Shown here piece by piece: positions 49,990 through 59,023 of a stretch of DNA of 64,000 nt; positions within the stretch are counted from its first letter, which is position 1; the number at the start of each line of letters is the position of its first letter. The position numbers and the translations under genes were made by a program. Source of the DNA: Paucibacter sp. B2R-40. GTDB lineage: Bacteria; Pseudomonadota; Gammaproteobacteria; Burkholderiales; Burkholderiaceae_C. The notes below the pieces were generated by a model that did no database searches, had not been told where the DNA came from, and saw only the letters and a program-made list of their open reading frames with translations. The DNA lies in NCBI RefSeq assembly GCF_025717555.1, contig NZ_JAJIRP010000007.1, positions 186,001 through 250,000 on the forward strand. Direction: 5' to 3'.

Positions 49990-50451
49990 ATGGACAAAAA
50001 GAAAGCGTGCTTGAAGGACATCGCGACCTCAATCGTGGCGGTGGTTGAACCCGAAACGCCAGCTTTGGTGGCGGCGCAGCTGATGCGCAGACACCATATC
50101 GGCTCCCTGGTCGTGGTTGATGCAAGCGAGCAGACCCGGCCAATCGGTATCGTCACCGACCGTGATCTGGTGCTGGCTTTGATGGCTGAAGGGCTTGACC
50201 CCGAGCTGTTCACTGCAGGTGACATCATGTCGGTGGACTTGGTACTCGGCCACCCTGAAATGGACCTGATGGAGGCCGTGTTCCTGATGCGTCAGCATCG
50301 TCTGCGGCGCCTCGTCATTGCCGACAAGGCTGAACGTTTGGTCGGTATCGTGGCAATGGAGGATGTACTGGAGTTTTTGGCGCGCGAGCTGAGTGACTTG
50401 GCTGAAGCTCTGCGGGGCGGGCGCGATCGCGAGTTCATGCAACGAGCTTAG
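49990..50451 (+). CDS. tandem CBS-domain protein
   Basis: A 153-residue protein made of two CBS domains (about 8-70 and 78-140). Each carries the expected motif: GSLVVVD...GIVTDRDLV in the first and RRLVIADKAERLVGIVAMEDV in the second. CBS pairs bind adenine nucleotides and act as energy sensors. A stand-alone CBS protein next to a Usp gene is common in low-oxygen stress clusters of Betaproteobacteria. No strong ribosome binding site is visible. After it the plus strand enters a region of decayed genes. Confidence 0.9.
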   Translation: MDKKKACLKDIATSIVAVVEPETPALVAAQLMRRHHIGSLVVVDASEQTRPIGIVTDRDLVLALMAEGLDPELFTAGDIMSVDLVLGHPEMDLMEAVFLMRQHRLRRLVIADKAERLVGIVAMEDVLEFLARELSDLAEALRGGRDREFMQRA

Positions 50452-50483
50452 CGTGCGGTTTGTAGGTTAGCGGCCTGCTGGGC

Positions 50484-50723
50484 ATGTCAAGCGTCTTCCG
50501 CGCCAAAGGCACCTGCAAGGTTTCCGGCGGAGACAATTTGGAGGTATCCGCATCCGCCGGGGTCGGCCTGGAAATTGCGACGGGTGGATCAATTGTGCTG
50601 CTCGGCGTGTCGCACAGCGGCAATTCGACGCAGTTGAAAATTCTGGGCGATTTCGACATTCCGCACATCAGTGTTTTTACTGCGCTGACCACCGACCCAG
50701 CTGCGTCTCCGAGACCGAAATGA
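50484..50723 (+). pseudogene. ABC-transporter ATPase N-terminal remnant
   Basis: A 79-codon frame holds VSASAGVGLEIATGGSIVLL then GVSHSGNSTQLKILGDFDIP. This aligns with the start of an ABC ATPase of the lipoprotein-release or macrolide type (pattern V.AL.GVSLEI..GE.V.LLG.SGSGKSTLL.ILG.LD.P). The Walker A is degenerate: GSGKST has become HSGNST, with the essential Lys lost. The rest of the ATPase (Q-loop, signature, Walker B) is absent. It is a fragment of a once longer gene. Confidence 0.6.
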
Positions 50724-51689
50724 CTCTCCAGCCGCGCGAACATGGCAGCATCGACTTCCCGTCCTACAAACGGATTCCAGGCCTGAACGATGACGAGTCA
50801 ATTTGCGCTGATGACCGAAATCCCCTGTCATCCAGTGACGGTGGCCGAGGCGATCGTCATGGTCAGGCCGCGGCCCTTGTATGGGAGGGTCAGCTAGGTC
50901 GACGAGGGGGCCTCTATTAAGGCTTCTGCCTTGAGGGTGGAGGAACCCCGGGTGTCCGCCATTGTCGAATTGACTGCCATCCGGTAAACGTCGTCAGCGG
51001 CTCAGCGACGTTACCGGAGGGCGCTGAAAAAAATCGCGAGCGGCCTGCCTGAGGTGCTGCAGCTGCCAGTCAGTTCTGTCATCCCCTCGTTCGGCAGCGG
51101 GACCGAGCAGCGCGCGCTGTTCGACATCGAAGTCGGTTGAATGTAGGAGCTGCATCACAGGGGTCGAATTGGAGCGGGCAATAGCCGCGTGGCGCGGCTA
51201 CGCACTGGCACTACGGTCGGCCGAATCGTCATCGACTTCCCGCCGCCGGACGGCAGGGGCGGTGACGAGCGCGGGTGCAGCAGCTTGGTCTTGACTGCTT
51301 GCACCTAGCGGAATCTTGATGATTGAGTGCAATCAGCCCAGGCGGTCGCTTGCGCTGAAACATACCAAATTCAGCGAGCTCCAATGCGAGCCAATCATCA
51401 GGTTCGCCGTCGAAGGATCCAACCAAGCCAAAACTTGCCAGAGCGGCCGTTGGCAAACTCGCCGATGCCTCGATTCACCTGCTCTGGACCTTGTTGAATG
51501 ATCGACCCGCTCTGACCTTCTAAGGAGAAATGGCGCTACATTCCTTTGACCATACAGAAGCCACCGTTCACCTCAAACAGTTAAATGCTTTTGAGGAAGA
51601 CCTGGCATTGTCTAAATGCGGCGAGCCTCACGATGCAGGATCGCGTGCGCACGGCCCGACCTGGTCGCGCCCGAGATCGACGTGTGGCC
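50724..51689. other. decayed region without intact genes
   Basis: About 970 bp of short, interrupted frames. One plus-strand frame at about 51012-51140 reads like the end of a real protein (SVIPSFGSGTEQRALFDIEV before a stop), but I cannot name it. A strong ribosome binding site (AAGGAG) precedes an ATG at 51530 that opens only about 53 codons. The pattern fits gene decay, not intergenic control DNA. Confidence 0.45.
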
Positions 51690-51815
51690 GCGCCAGCGGA
51701 GGTTGTTGAAATCGTACTTGGCACCGATGGCCGTGGCGCGGCGGGGAGCATCGTTCGGAGCTCTGTTGCGTCGCGCGTCGTCAACATTGATGAGATGCAG
51801 TCGCTACTGGTGAGG
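51690..51815 (+). pseudogene. universal stress protein C-terminal remnant
   Basis: The frame contains EVVEIVLGTDGRGAAGSIVR then SSVASRVVNIDEMQSLLVR. This matches the C-terminal ATP-binding block of UspA proteins (VLGTHGRG.LGSLLLGSVA.RV....PVLLVR). The N-terminal half is not found in any frame, so only the tail remains. An intact Usp gene lies at 49.5 kb; this copy diverges from it and is probably a second, older gene. Confidence 0.6.
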
Positions 51816-52046
51816 CAATGCACTAAACAGGTTGATGATTTTCAGGTCAGCCTGCCTGGCCGAAGGTAGGCCTTCGCAGCTCGGGCCGTCGGCGTCGTGG
51901 CAGATGCGGCATTGATTTTGCGTGGAAACCGGAGCGCCTTCGGATTTATCCCGAATCAGCAAGGCGCCATGGCGCAGCACATATTCATCTATGAAGGCCA
52001 CAACGGTAATGTTTTTGGAGTTCGACTTGACAGCCATGACTTCCAT
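51804..52046 (-). CDS. possible small protein with a CxxCH motif
   Basis: An 80-residue minus-strand frame with a fairly natural composition (NITVVAFIDEYVLRHGAL) and the sequence QCRICHDADGPSCEG, in which CRICH would be a c-type heme-binding motif. There is no signal peptide, so heme attachment in the periplasm is unlikely as it stands. It overlaps the Usp remnant slightly. It may be the end of a decayed cytochrome gene, a real small gene or chance. Confidence 0.25.
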   Translation of the reverse strand: MEVMAVKSNSKNITVVAFIDEYVLRHGALLIRDKSEGAPVSTQNQCRICHDADGPSCEGLPSARQADLKIINLFSALPHQ

Positions 52047-52202
52047 CACGGCGATGGAGAGGGGCGGGGTGCGTCGCCGCGTCTGCGTATCTGTGGACCC
52101 ATTTGAGCAATGCCGCCCGACGCGCGCCCGGCGGCGGGTTGTACATGCCATTTGGCGGGCCGCCGGGCAAGACGCAAGGAAAAAAAGGATTGCTGGCCGG
52201 GA

Positions 52203-52960
52203 TCAAACCATTGTGGGTGTAGAAACCGGGCAATCTGCGATGCCGGTGAAGGCGATGAAGCGTACGGGCAGTGGGTGGCCGACCAACTTGTCCTGCAGCA
52301 GCATCTGATAGCCCCATGCCGCTTGATTGTCGAGTTTGCTTTCGCCTTGTTGGCGGTTGCGGAATTGATAGGCAATCTCTACAAGGCGCAGCGGTTCTCG
52401 ACCAGACGCGCACGGATCAACCAAGATATTGAAGCCCGTTGACAATAGAGTTCGCGCCTTGGCCAGGAAGACCTCGCGCCGCATCATGAAGAAGCAGCTC
52501 ATTGGATCTTTCAAGGCGGGTGGCGAAGCGGATGATCATGGCCCGGCTGCCGTCCCAATGCCCGATGCTACCGCCCTCAACATAACGCCTTCCGATGGCG
52601 ACATCGGCCTCGCCGCTGATCAGCGCCTGCATCATGCGCAGTGGATAGACTTGTCATGCAGCAATTCTTCGCCCATGATCAGATCGCATAGGGGCGCTGC
52701 CAGACCTCACCCCTTCGACGCAGGCCGAAGAAAGGCGGCGCCGTCCCAGTCGGGGCAGCCAACGCACATGCGAGTCGGCGCAAGCCACCAAGCGCGCCAG
52801 TTTAGCCGTGCCGTCAGGCGAGTCGACATCGACGAAGAAGACGTCCGGGGCTAACTCCCGCAACTCAAAGGTGAGCCTGCGACCAACTTGGAAACACTGC
52901 CTCGCGCGTTGAAGGTCGATACGACAACGGATAACAAGGGCGCACCGTTCGTTGGAGCAG
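52203..52960 (-). pseudogene. family 2 glycosyltransferase (DPM1/GtrB-like), frameshifted
   Basis: Three minus-strand pieces in different frames together trace a dolichol-phosphate-mannose-synthase-like glycosyltransferase. At about 52950-52860 it has PLLSVVVSTFNARGSVSKLV, the nucleotide-sugar start. At 52863-52654 it has PDVFFVDVDSPDGTAKLARL and RLGRRRLSSACVEG, the metal/DxD side. At 52635-52417 it has SGEADVAIGRRYVEGGSIG. At 52514-52203 it has DPMSCFFMMRREVF and ESKLDNQAAWGYQMLLQDKL. Order and spacing match an intact gene, so at least two frameshifts have broken it. The C-terminal GtrA-like part is lost. Confidence 0.7.
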
Positions 52961-53198
52961 GCCTGCAGTAATCAGGCACCGAGAGGGCGCAACGCTGCTC
53001 CAACTGAACAGCTATCTTTTGACCCCGCAGCCAGAGATTGCCATGTAACAGCAGACATGCTCGATCCATCATCATCCACGGGGTTGCCGTGCGCCGGCGC
53101 GGGCTGAAGCCAGCGCTCCGCCAGGATCGGTGCAGTATGGAGTCGAACAGTTGAGCATGCTCAGGGTCGCCGCCGACTTCAAGGCCCGGCACCTCAAG
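52961..53198. other. end of decayed region before prsT
   Basis: About 240 bp between the broken glycosyltransferase and the 3' end of prsT. No recognisable gene or terminator is seen. Confidence 0.4.
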
Positions 53199-56081
53199 TC
53201 ACAGCGATTTGCGCAGTTCGTCGACCTGATTTTGGCCAGCAAAAAGATTGCCCAAAGCGGCCAATTGATCCAGTTGCGCCTTGGCCATAGGTTTGTTGCC
53301 AGCCTTCAGATAGAGGCGAGCCAAACTCAGCTTAATTATTGGGTTGTCCGGTTGCAACTCAAGAGCTTGCGCCTGCACCGCCACGGCCTTGGCGAATTGC
53401 TTTTCTTCGGCCAAGGCCTGAGCCCAGGTATCTAAGAAGGCAGGCTGCTTAGGCCTCAAACTGTTGGCTTTCTCAGCGTGAGCGGCGGCACCGGGCTTCT
53501 TCAGTTGCATCAGCACCCACGCAAGGTTGTTTTGCACGGCCGCGTTGTCGGGGTCAAGGCGCGCCACTTCCAGCAGCCTGGTTTCCGCCGAGGGGTAGTC
53601 TTGCCGTGTCATTGCCAATTCGCCCAAATAGAGCAAGAAGAATCCGTCTTGGGGATAGCTTTTCAACCAGTCAGCCGCGAATTTTTCGGCTTCGCTGGTC
53701 TTGCCGCCGGCCACCAAGACTGTGTGCAGCTTGATAGCCAAGCCATTGGCGAACTTGGCCCTGAGCAGCGCCATACGGTAGGTGGCTGCGGCGGCGTCCC
53801 ATTGTTTTAAATTGGTCTGCACAGCGGCCTCGGCCGCGTAGCCCACAGCCTCCTGAGGCTGCAATTTTTGAATTTCGCGGGCAAGCTTTAATGCCTGTTC
53901 TGCATGGCCAGAAGCAAGCTGCAAGTCAATCAATCCCTGCATCGCGGGCAAGAAGCCGGGACGCAATGCCAAGGCGCGGTTCAGGTGGTTAATCGCAGCG
54001 GGCAGATCTTTCATTGCTACGCTGACTTGAGCCAAACTCATCAGCGGCAGCGGCGATTTGGCTTGCAAAGCCGCCAACTGCTTGAAGGCCACGGCGGCTT
54101 GGTTGAAGTCACGGGCGGCCAGTTGCACTCGGCCCAAGGCGTCGATCATAATTGCCTCGTTGGGCAATGCGGCAACGCCGTCTTGCGCTGCTGCCAAGGC
54201 GAGCTTGAGATCTTGGTTTTGAAGGTGTTGATTGATCAGCAGCAGCCTGGTCTCGGGCTTGGTGGGGTCGGCGCTGACCGCGCCGGCGAGCAGCTTGTTT
54301 ACATCTTCCTTGCTGCCGGAGTCGCGTGCGCGAAAGCCTGCCAAAGCCACCAACGCGCGCGGGCTTTGCGCGTCATGTTTCAACAATGCTTCGAAACGCT
54401 TGCGCGCATGGTCGACATCCTGGTCTTGTAAGTCCAGCGCCGCCAGCGCTGCATAGGCTGGGAAGTCGCTCGGCGCGATCACAATTGCGCGCTCAAAATT
54501 TGTGCGTGCCGCGGCGATGTCGCCGCGAGCCAGTGCCAGCTGACCGCGTAGCAAAGAGGCCAGCGCCTTGTCGGGCTGCTTCTTTTCAAGCGCATCTAAC
54601 GCCCGCAGGGCCGTCTCGAACTTTCGGCGTTGCAGCAGCGCGGTAATCAAAGCCTGGTCGGACTCGCCGCCGGCCTTGTCGGCCGCAGCGAGGACCTGCA
54701 AGTCTTTGATCGCCTGACTCGCCTCGTCCTCACCTTCGCCCAAGCGACTGTAGGCGAGGACGCCACGCAGTCGCGAATCATCGGGTTTGAGTTTGGCCGC
54801 TGCGGCGAATAATTTTTTGGCTTGTTGCGGCTGCCCGGACTGCTGATGAGCCAGGCCAGAGAGAGTCAAAAGCTCCGCATCCGCATCGCCCTTCAGTAGC
54901 AGTGGCTGCAAGGTTGCCAGCGCTAAGGCCGGTTGCGATGAGCGCAGATAGCTGCGGGCCAGCAGGCGGCGCAATACCGGATTGCCCGGCGTGATCTGCA
55001 GCGCGTTGGCGAACAGCGCCGCTGCCTTGTTCAAGTTGCCCGCCTGCAGAGCCACCGTGCCGGCTAATTGCATCGAGGTCGGATTGGATGGCTCCGTGCT
55101 CAACACTTTGTCGGCCAGTTGTTGGGCGCCGCGCAAGTCACCGTTGTGCAGCGCTAGAAGGGCTTCATAGTGCAGCGTCTGCCTGTGCGCGGGCAAGACC
55201 TTCGCCATGGCCTTGAAAGCGGTCTGCGCGGCGGCATAGTCTTGTTGTGCCATCCGGGTCGAGATGATGCCGGTATGCGCCCCCACCAGATCAGCTTTCA
55301 GTCGCAAGGCCTGCTGGAAGGATTCAATCGCCTTGGCCACTGCCACTTGGCTGGCGACGGCTTGGGTGGTGGCCAGCAATTCGCCTTGTAACAGCCAAGC
55401 GTCGGCATCCTCTTGCACGGATTTGATCAACTCGGCTACCACGGCCAAGGCGGCCTCGTTTTGTCCGTTGGCGGCCAGATGATGGGCTTGCAACATGCGT
55501 GCCGGTGCGTGCCGGGGCGCCAACTTCAGCGCTGCGGTCAGCGCTGCTTCCCCGCGCAGTCTGTCGCCCTTGTTGAAATAGGCCTTGGCCAGCGAGGTTT
55601 GTAGGTCGGCGCTTGCAGTCGGCTGGGTCAGTTCAGTTGACGCATATGACTCAATCACTCTGAGGCTGGCGCCTTGCATCAACATGGCCCTGGCCAATGG
55701 TGGCAGCGTCAAGTCTCGTGGGTGTTTGAGCTCAAGCGCCTTGCGAAGCTCTACCTCCGCCACAGCTGCGTCACCATTGTTCAGCAAGATCTGCCCCAAC
55801 AAAAATCGCGCCTCGGCCAATTCGGGGTTCTTTTGCAGCAGCCGCTTGAGTTGAATGACGGCGGCCTTTGGATCCTTCCTTTCGATGTAGGACTTGGCCG
55901 AGACCAACAGGCCGGCGCTACTGTCGTCACTCGACTGACCACAGCCGCCCAAAAGCATCAAAGTAAGCAGGAAAAGCGGGGAGAAATTGCTTTTGAACCA
56001 TCGCCCTCCTTTCGACCATGTGAAGCAAGCCACAGCCACAGCCGCAGCTGTGCTGGTACAAGTACTGGGTTTGGAACTCAT
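53199..56081 (-). CDS. prsT: PEP-CTERM system TPR-repeat lipoprotein PrsT
   Basis: A 960-residue TPR protein of the XrtA/PEP-CTERM type. The N-terminus has a lipobox (LMLLGGC, with Cys at about residue 47), so it is probably a lipoprotein. The rest is built of about twenty tetratricopeptide helix pairs, for example DAAVAEVELRKALELKHPRD and NLAWVLMQLKKPGAAAHAEK. PrsT is a conserved companion of exosortase XrtA and is thought to help exopolysaccharide or PEP-CTERM export, but the precise role is unknown. The exosortase and the EPS genes are not in this window. The start is uncertain because the predicted ribosome binding site is weak. Two PEP-CTERM proteins lie within 6 kb. Confidence 0.88.
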   Translation of the reverse strand: MSSKPSTCTSTAAAVAVACFTWSKGGRWFKSNFSPLFLLTLMLLGGCGQSSDDSSAGLLVSAKSYIERKDPKAAVIQLKRLLQKNPELAEARFLLGQILLNNGDAAVAEVELRKALELKHPRDLTLPPLARAMLMQGASLRVIESYASTELTQPTASADLQTSLAKAYFNKGDRLRGEAALTAALKLAPRHAPARMLQAHHLAANGQNEAALAVVAELIKSVQEDADAWLLQGELLATTQAVASQVAVAKAIESFQQALRLKADLVGAHTGIISTRMAQQDYAAAQTAFKAMAKVLPAHRQTLHYEALLALHNGDLRGAQQLADKVLSTEPSNPTSMQLAGTVALQAGNLNKAAALFANALQITPGNPVLRRLLARSYLRSSQPALALATLQPLLLKGDADAELLTLSGLAHQQSGQPQQAKKLFAAAAKLKPDDSRLRGVLAYSRLGEGEDEASQAIKDLQVLAAADKAGGESDQALITALLQRRKFETALRALDALEKKQPDKALASLLRGQLALARGDIAAARTNFERAIVIAPSDFPAYAALAALDLQDQDVDHARKRFEALLKHDAQSPRALVALAGFRARDSGSKEDVNKLLAGAVSADPTKPETRLLLINQHLQNQDLKLALAAAQDGVAALPNEAIMIDALGRVQLAARDFNQAAVAFKQLAALQAKSPLPLMSLAQVSVAMKDLPAAINHLNRALALRPGFLPAMQGLIDLQLASGHAEQALKLAREIQKLQPQEAVGYAAEAAVQTNLKQWDAAAATYRMALLRAKFANGLAIKLHTVLVAGGKTSEAEKFAADWLKSYPQDGFFLLYLGELAMTRQDYPSAETRLLEVARLDPDNAAVQNNLAWVLMQLKKPGAAAHAEKANSLRPKQPAFLDTWAQALAEEKQFAKAVAVQAQALELQPDNPIIKLSLARLYLKAGNKPMAKAQLDQLAALGNLFAGQNQVDELRKSL

Positions 56082-56131
56082 TGTTCATGATTGCAGACTG
56101 ACCGCGCCGGTCAACCGCTTTTGCTGAGAGG

Positions 56132-56147
56132 ATTGAGCGAACTCAAT
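56132..56147. promoter_or_regulatory. inverted repeat ATTGAG-CGAA-CTCAAT
   Basis: A perfect 6-4-6 palindrome between the divergent prsT and PEP-CTERM genes, 51 bp upstream of prsT. The outer half-sites resemble the Crp/Fnr-type TTGAN-N4-NTCAA. A nearly identical copy (14 of 16 bases) is found at 59826-59841, the other divergent promoter region that borders this block. Confidence 0.6.
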
Positions 56148-56356
56148 TTTCGATTCCGATGCGCAGCTGCGCCTCCAGCCACCGAATGCATGCCTTTTCT
56201 GCCCCCTCGTTCAAGGGGGGGCGACTCTAAGTGCAGCGGCAGCGTTGAGCCTGCGCAATATTTGACCGGATGTCGCTTCTAGAGTGATTTTGGTCGCGTC
56301 CGATGGCCGGGGCCTAAATCATTATTTACCAACCTAGTCCTAAAAAGGAATTCTTC

Positions 56357-57238
56357 ATGAAGCCACTGAAATTCAAACTAACCATGGCGGCTGGCACTAT
56401 GCTGGGCTTGATGACCATGTCCGGCATGGGCATGGGCGGAGCGGTCATGGCGGCACCGATACTGACGATCGTTGACGCCGCCAATAATCCGGCCTCGAAT
56501 CCGGCGCACAAGGAAGTGACGGGAGATCCAGGCGGTACCAACTATGGAGTGGGTTATGGTACTTTCAACGGTCCTGGCCTGCCCTCAGCCGGTGCGGGGT
56601 GGCCCGGCGGCCCAGGATTCGCACCGGATCCTTCTTTCGGCGGATCCATGGGAACGACGGGTTGGCACGCTTCCTATCTGAACGTGAGCAAGGATGCCGA
56701 TGTGACCTTCCAATTTATGGGAAAAGGGGATGCGACATCGACCAACCATTTCTATGTTGATGCAACGGATGACAACATTGTTAACTATGTAGAACTGTTC
56801 CGCGGCGGCGTAACCACCTCCTGCGCCATGTTCGGTGGCACCACGCCCTCTTGCGACAAAAAGAATGTGGCAGGTGGAAACGAGTTCACCTTCAGCCTGA
56901 AAGCTGGGCGGATCTCGTTTGCCTATATGACCGGCTCCGGAGTATTGCTGGAAAACTCCGGTGCCGGCAACGGCAACCCGGACACTGCGCCGGGGCAATT
57001 GCCTGGCTACTTCCTCGGCGTCGACCCCTACCAAGCCGCCGGGCAATATCAGACGTCAGGAAGCTCAGTCTATGCCGGCCTGACCGACGCGCCTGCTGCC
57101 AGCGATCATGACTTCCAGGACATGGGTGTGCGCATCAGCGTTGTGCCCGAGCCCAGCGGCATTGCGCTGGCCTTTGCCGGCTTAGCTGGTTTGGCCTATA
57201 GCCGGCGCTGCATCAGCGGCAACAAGAAGAAGGCCTGA
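56357..57238 (+). CDS. PEP-CTERM sorting-domain protein, Gly-rich
   Basis: A 293-residue secreted protein with a signal peptide (about residues 1-33, ending VMAAP). The body is rich in Gly, Asn and Ser with a Cys pair, and carries no recognised catalytic domain. The C-terminus is the PEP-CTERM sorting signal: VPEPSGIALAFAGLAGLAYS followed by the basic RRC end. Such proteins are anchored or released by an exosortase and often belong to biofilm matrix or floc formation. AAGGA lies near the ATG at 56357. No partner enzyme is obvious beyond the adjacent PrsT. Confidence 0.88.
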   Translation: MKPLKFKLTMAAGTMLGLMTMSGMGMGGAVMAAPILTIVDAANNPASNPAHKEVTGDPGGTNYGVGYGTFNGPGLPSAGAGWPGGPGFAPDPSFGGSMGTTGWHASYLNVSKDADVTFQFMGKGDATSTNHFYVDATDDNIVNYVELFRGGVTTSCAMFGGTTPSCDKKNVAGGNEFTFSLKAGRISFAYMTGSGVLLENSGAGNGNPDTAPGQLPGYFLGVDPYQAAGQYQTSGSSVYAGLTDAPAASDHDFQDMGVRISVVPEPSGIALAFAGLAGLAYSRRCISGNKKKA

Positions 57239-57331
57239 GACCGGCCGGGCTGAATAGCAAGAGGCGCAATGTGACGGGCTGTTGCCCGCTCGCCTAGCGC
57301 CTCGCCATTTCATCGAAGTGAGGGCTTGCCG

Positions 57332-57976
57332 ATGAACACCTTGACCAAATTGGCTCTCGGCCTGATGGGGCAGAGCGTGGCCAGAGCAGCCGCCGGCGAG
57401 GCGCTTGAAACGTTGACTCTGCTACCGCCGCAACTCGACGGTGGCCTGCCCTTGATGCAGGCCTTGCAGCGGCGTCAATCGCAGCGTGAATTTTCGCCTA
57501 GCGCCTTGCCGGCTCAAAGCTTAAGCAACCTGCTCTGGGCCACTGCGGGCGTCAACCGACCCAAGCTCGGCGGGCGGACCGCACCGAGTGCTATGAATGC
57601 GCAAGAGGTCGATCTGTATGTGGCCTTGCCCGAGGGGCTGTACCGTTATGAGGCCGTAGCGCACCAATTGCAATTGCAGCAGGCCAAGGATGTCCGGACT
57701 GTCACTGGCTATCAAGACTTTGTCGATACGGCGCCGCTCGATCTGATCTTCGTGGCTGACCATAGACGCATGAAACTGGTGCCGGCCAAGCAGCGCAGTG
57801 CCTATGCCAGTGCGGCCGCCGGTGCGATGGCGCAGAACGCCTATTTGTATTGCGCCTCAGCGGGCTTGGCCACGGTGATCCGGGCCTGGATAGATCGCGA
57901 CGCTTTGGCCAAGGCAATGGGTTTGACGCAAGACGAAGAGTTGCTGCTGGCGCAGACCGTCGGCATGCCTGCTTAA
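57332..57976 (+). CDS. SagB/ThcOx-type nitroreductase-family protein
   Basis: A 214-residue protein of the FMN-dependent nitroreductase superfamily, SagB/ThcOx group. The FMN-phosphate motif is at QRRQSQREFSPSALPAQSLS, and AAAGAMAQNAYLYCASAGLAT with the C-terminal LLLAQTVGMPA is typical. SagB-type enzymes oxidise azoline rings in peptide maturation, but a stand-alone copy like this is often of unknown substrate. An N-terminal stretch (MNTLTKLALGLMG) might be a weak signal or membrane helix. It lies in the PEP-CTERM block and ends before a shared terminator hairpin. Confidence 0.8.
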   Translation: MNTLTKLALGLMGQSVARAAAGEALETLTLLPPQLDGGLPLMQALQRRQSQREFSPSALPAQSLSNLLWATAGVNRPKLGGRTAPSAMNAQEVDLYVALPEGLYRYEAVAHQLQLQQAKDVRTVTGYQDFVDTAPLDLIFVADHRRMKLVPAKQRSAYASAAAGAMAQNAYLYCASAGLATVIRAWIDRDALAKAMGLTQDEELLLAQTVGMPA

Positions 57977-58042
57977 GGATGGCCCTGCCTTAGGCTCTTG
58001 CATTGAAGCGCAGGGGCGAACAGAGCCTGAACTTTGCCTATG

Positions 58043-58072
58043 AATGGCCCCGTGATTTTTCATGGGGCCATT
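58043..58072. terminator. bidirectional terminator hairpin between convergent genes
   Basis: AATGGCCCC at 58043-58051 pairs with GGGGCCATT at 58064-58072; the inner GTGA/TCAT extends the stem to about 13 bp with a TTTT loop. It sits between the nitroreductase stop (57976) and the end of the minus-strand beta-helix gene (58117), so it can serve both. Confidence 0.65.
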
Positions 58073-58116
58073 TCATTTGCTTGCTTGCGCTGACCTGGCT
58101 GCAAGTGAACGCTGTC

Positions 58117-58944
58117 TTAACAGGGGCCGGCTCCACAGACATTGGTGGCGGTCTGGATATTGCCCGCGCTGACCTGAGGCAGGCCATCGCCGCCGTTGTT
58201 GAAAGTGAAGACATTGGCACCGTAGCCATTGCCGGTGCCAGCCAAGCCGAGCCCGCCATTGCCGCTGATCAAATTGTTCAACAGCGCGCTGTTATTCGCT
58301 TCGATCGCATTGCCAAGATTGAACTCCAGGACATTGCTCTGGACAAGGCCTCGGCTACCCGAAATGCCGGTGCGATTCAATAAGACCGTACTGCGGGTTA
58401 GGGTGAAGCTGGCGGCACCTGGGCCTGAAGCCGCCATGCCGCTGCCGCCATTGTTGGCAATAGTCATACCGTCCACCTTGCATGCGCCCAAACAAAATAT
58501 GCCGTGCAGGCCCATGCCGCGAATGCCCCCGTTACTGATAGTGACACTCGCGCCGTTCTCAACCCGGATACCCACACCGGTACCGCTCGGAAAGCAGGTG
58601 TTGTCGCTCTGCCCGTTGAAGTCGCAGTAGGGATGACCAGAAATCATGAATCCATTCAGATCAAGGGTTACGTTCAAGGCGCTGCCGGCCGGAGACCGAA
58701 TTTCGATCGCTGTGGTGTTGCCCCCGCCTATACCCAAGTTGAGGTTGCTCGCCAGGCGATAGCTGCCCGAAGTACCGATCGTTACTGGGAAGCCTGGTGC
58801 GTCGTCTGTTGTCACGCCTCCCGCCATCGCGCGAGCTTGGTCAATCAGGATGACCCCGTCAACAGCCAGAGCCTGACTTGTCACTGTTAGCCCCATCGTG
58901 GCGCCCAAAAGCGTAAAGATGGTCTTCAAACGCAATGTATTCAT
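58117..58944 (-). CDS. secreted right-handed beta-helix protein
   Basis: A 275-residue exported protein with a signal peptide (about residues 1-28, ending ALAVDG). The body shows the regular Asn/Gly pattern of parallel beta-helix repeats (GIRVENGASVTISNGGIRGM, GLVQSNVLEFNLGNAIEANN), the fold of pectate lyases and many surface proteins. Conserved Cys residues (CDFNGQSDNTC, FCLGACK) probably form disulfides. There is no PEP-CTERM signal at its end (CGAGPC), in contrast to its neighbours. It may bind or cleave polysaccharide; no active-site set is obvious. The ATG at 58944 has AAAGGAG eight bases upstream. Confidence 0.78.
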   Translation of the reverse strand: MNTLRLKTIFTLLGATMGLTVTSQALAVDGVILIDQARAMAGGVTTDDAPGFPVTIGTSGSYRLASNLNLGIGGGNTTAIEIRSPAGSALNVTLDLNGFMISGHPYCDFNGQSDNTCFPSGTGVGIRVENGASVTISNGGIRGMGLHGIFCLGACKVDGMTIANNGGSGMAASGPGAASFTLTRSTVLLNRTGISGSRGLVQSNVLEFNLGNAIEANNSALLNNLISGNGGLGLAGTGNGYGANVFTFNNGGDGLPQVSAGNIQTATNVCGAGPC

Positions 58945-59023
58945 TTTCAAAACTCCTTTGGTAAATAGTTGAACGATTCAAGCGAGCAGCTCGCCTTCCC
59001 GGATTCCTGCTGGCCGACTGCCC

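Noticed and set aside
51530-51690. Small gene with a strong ribosome binding site
   Set aside because: AAGGAG precedes an ATG, but the frame of about 53 codons has no resemblance and overlaps a Usp remnant; kept only as part of the decayed region.
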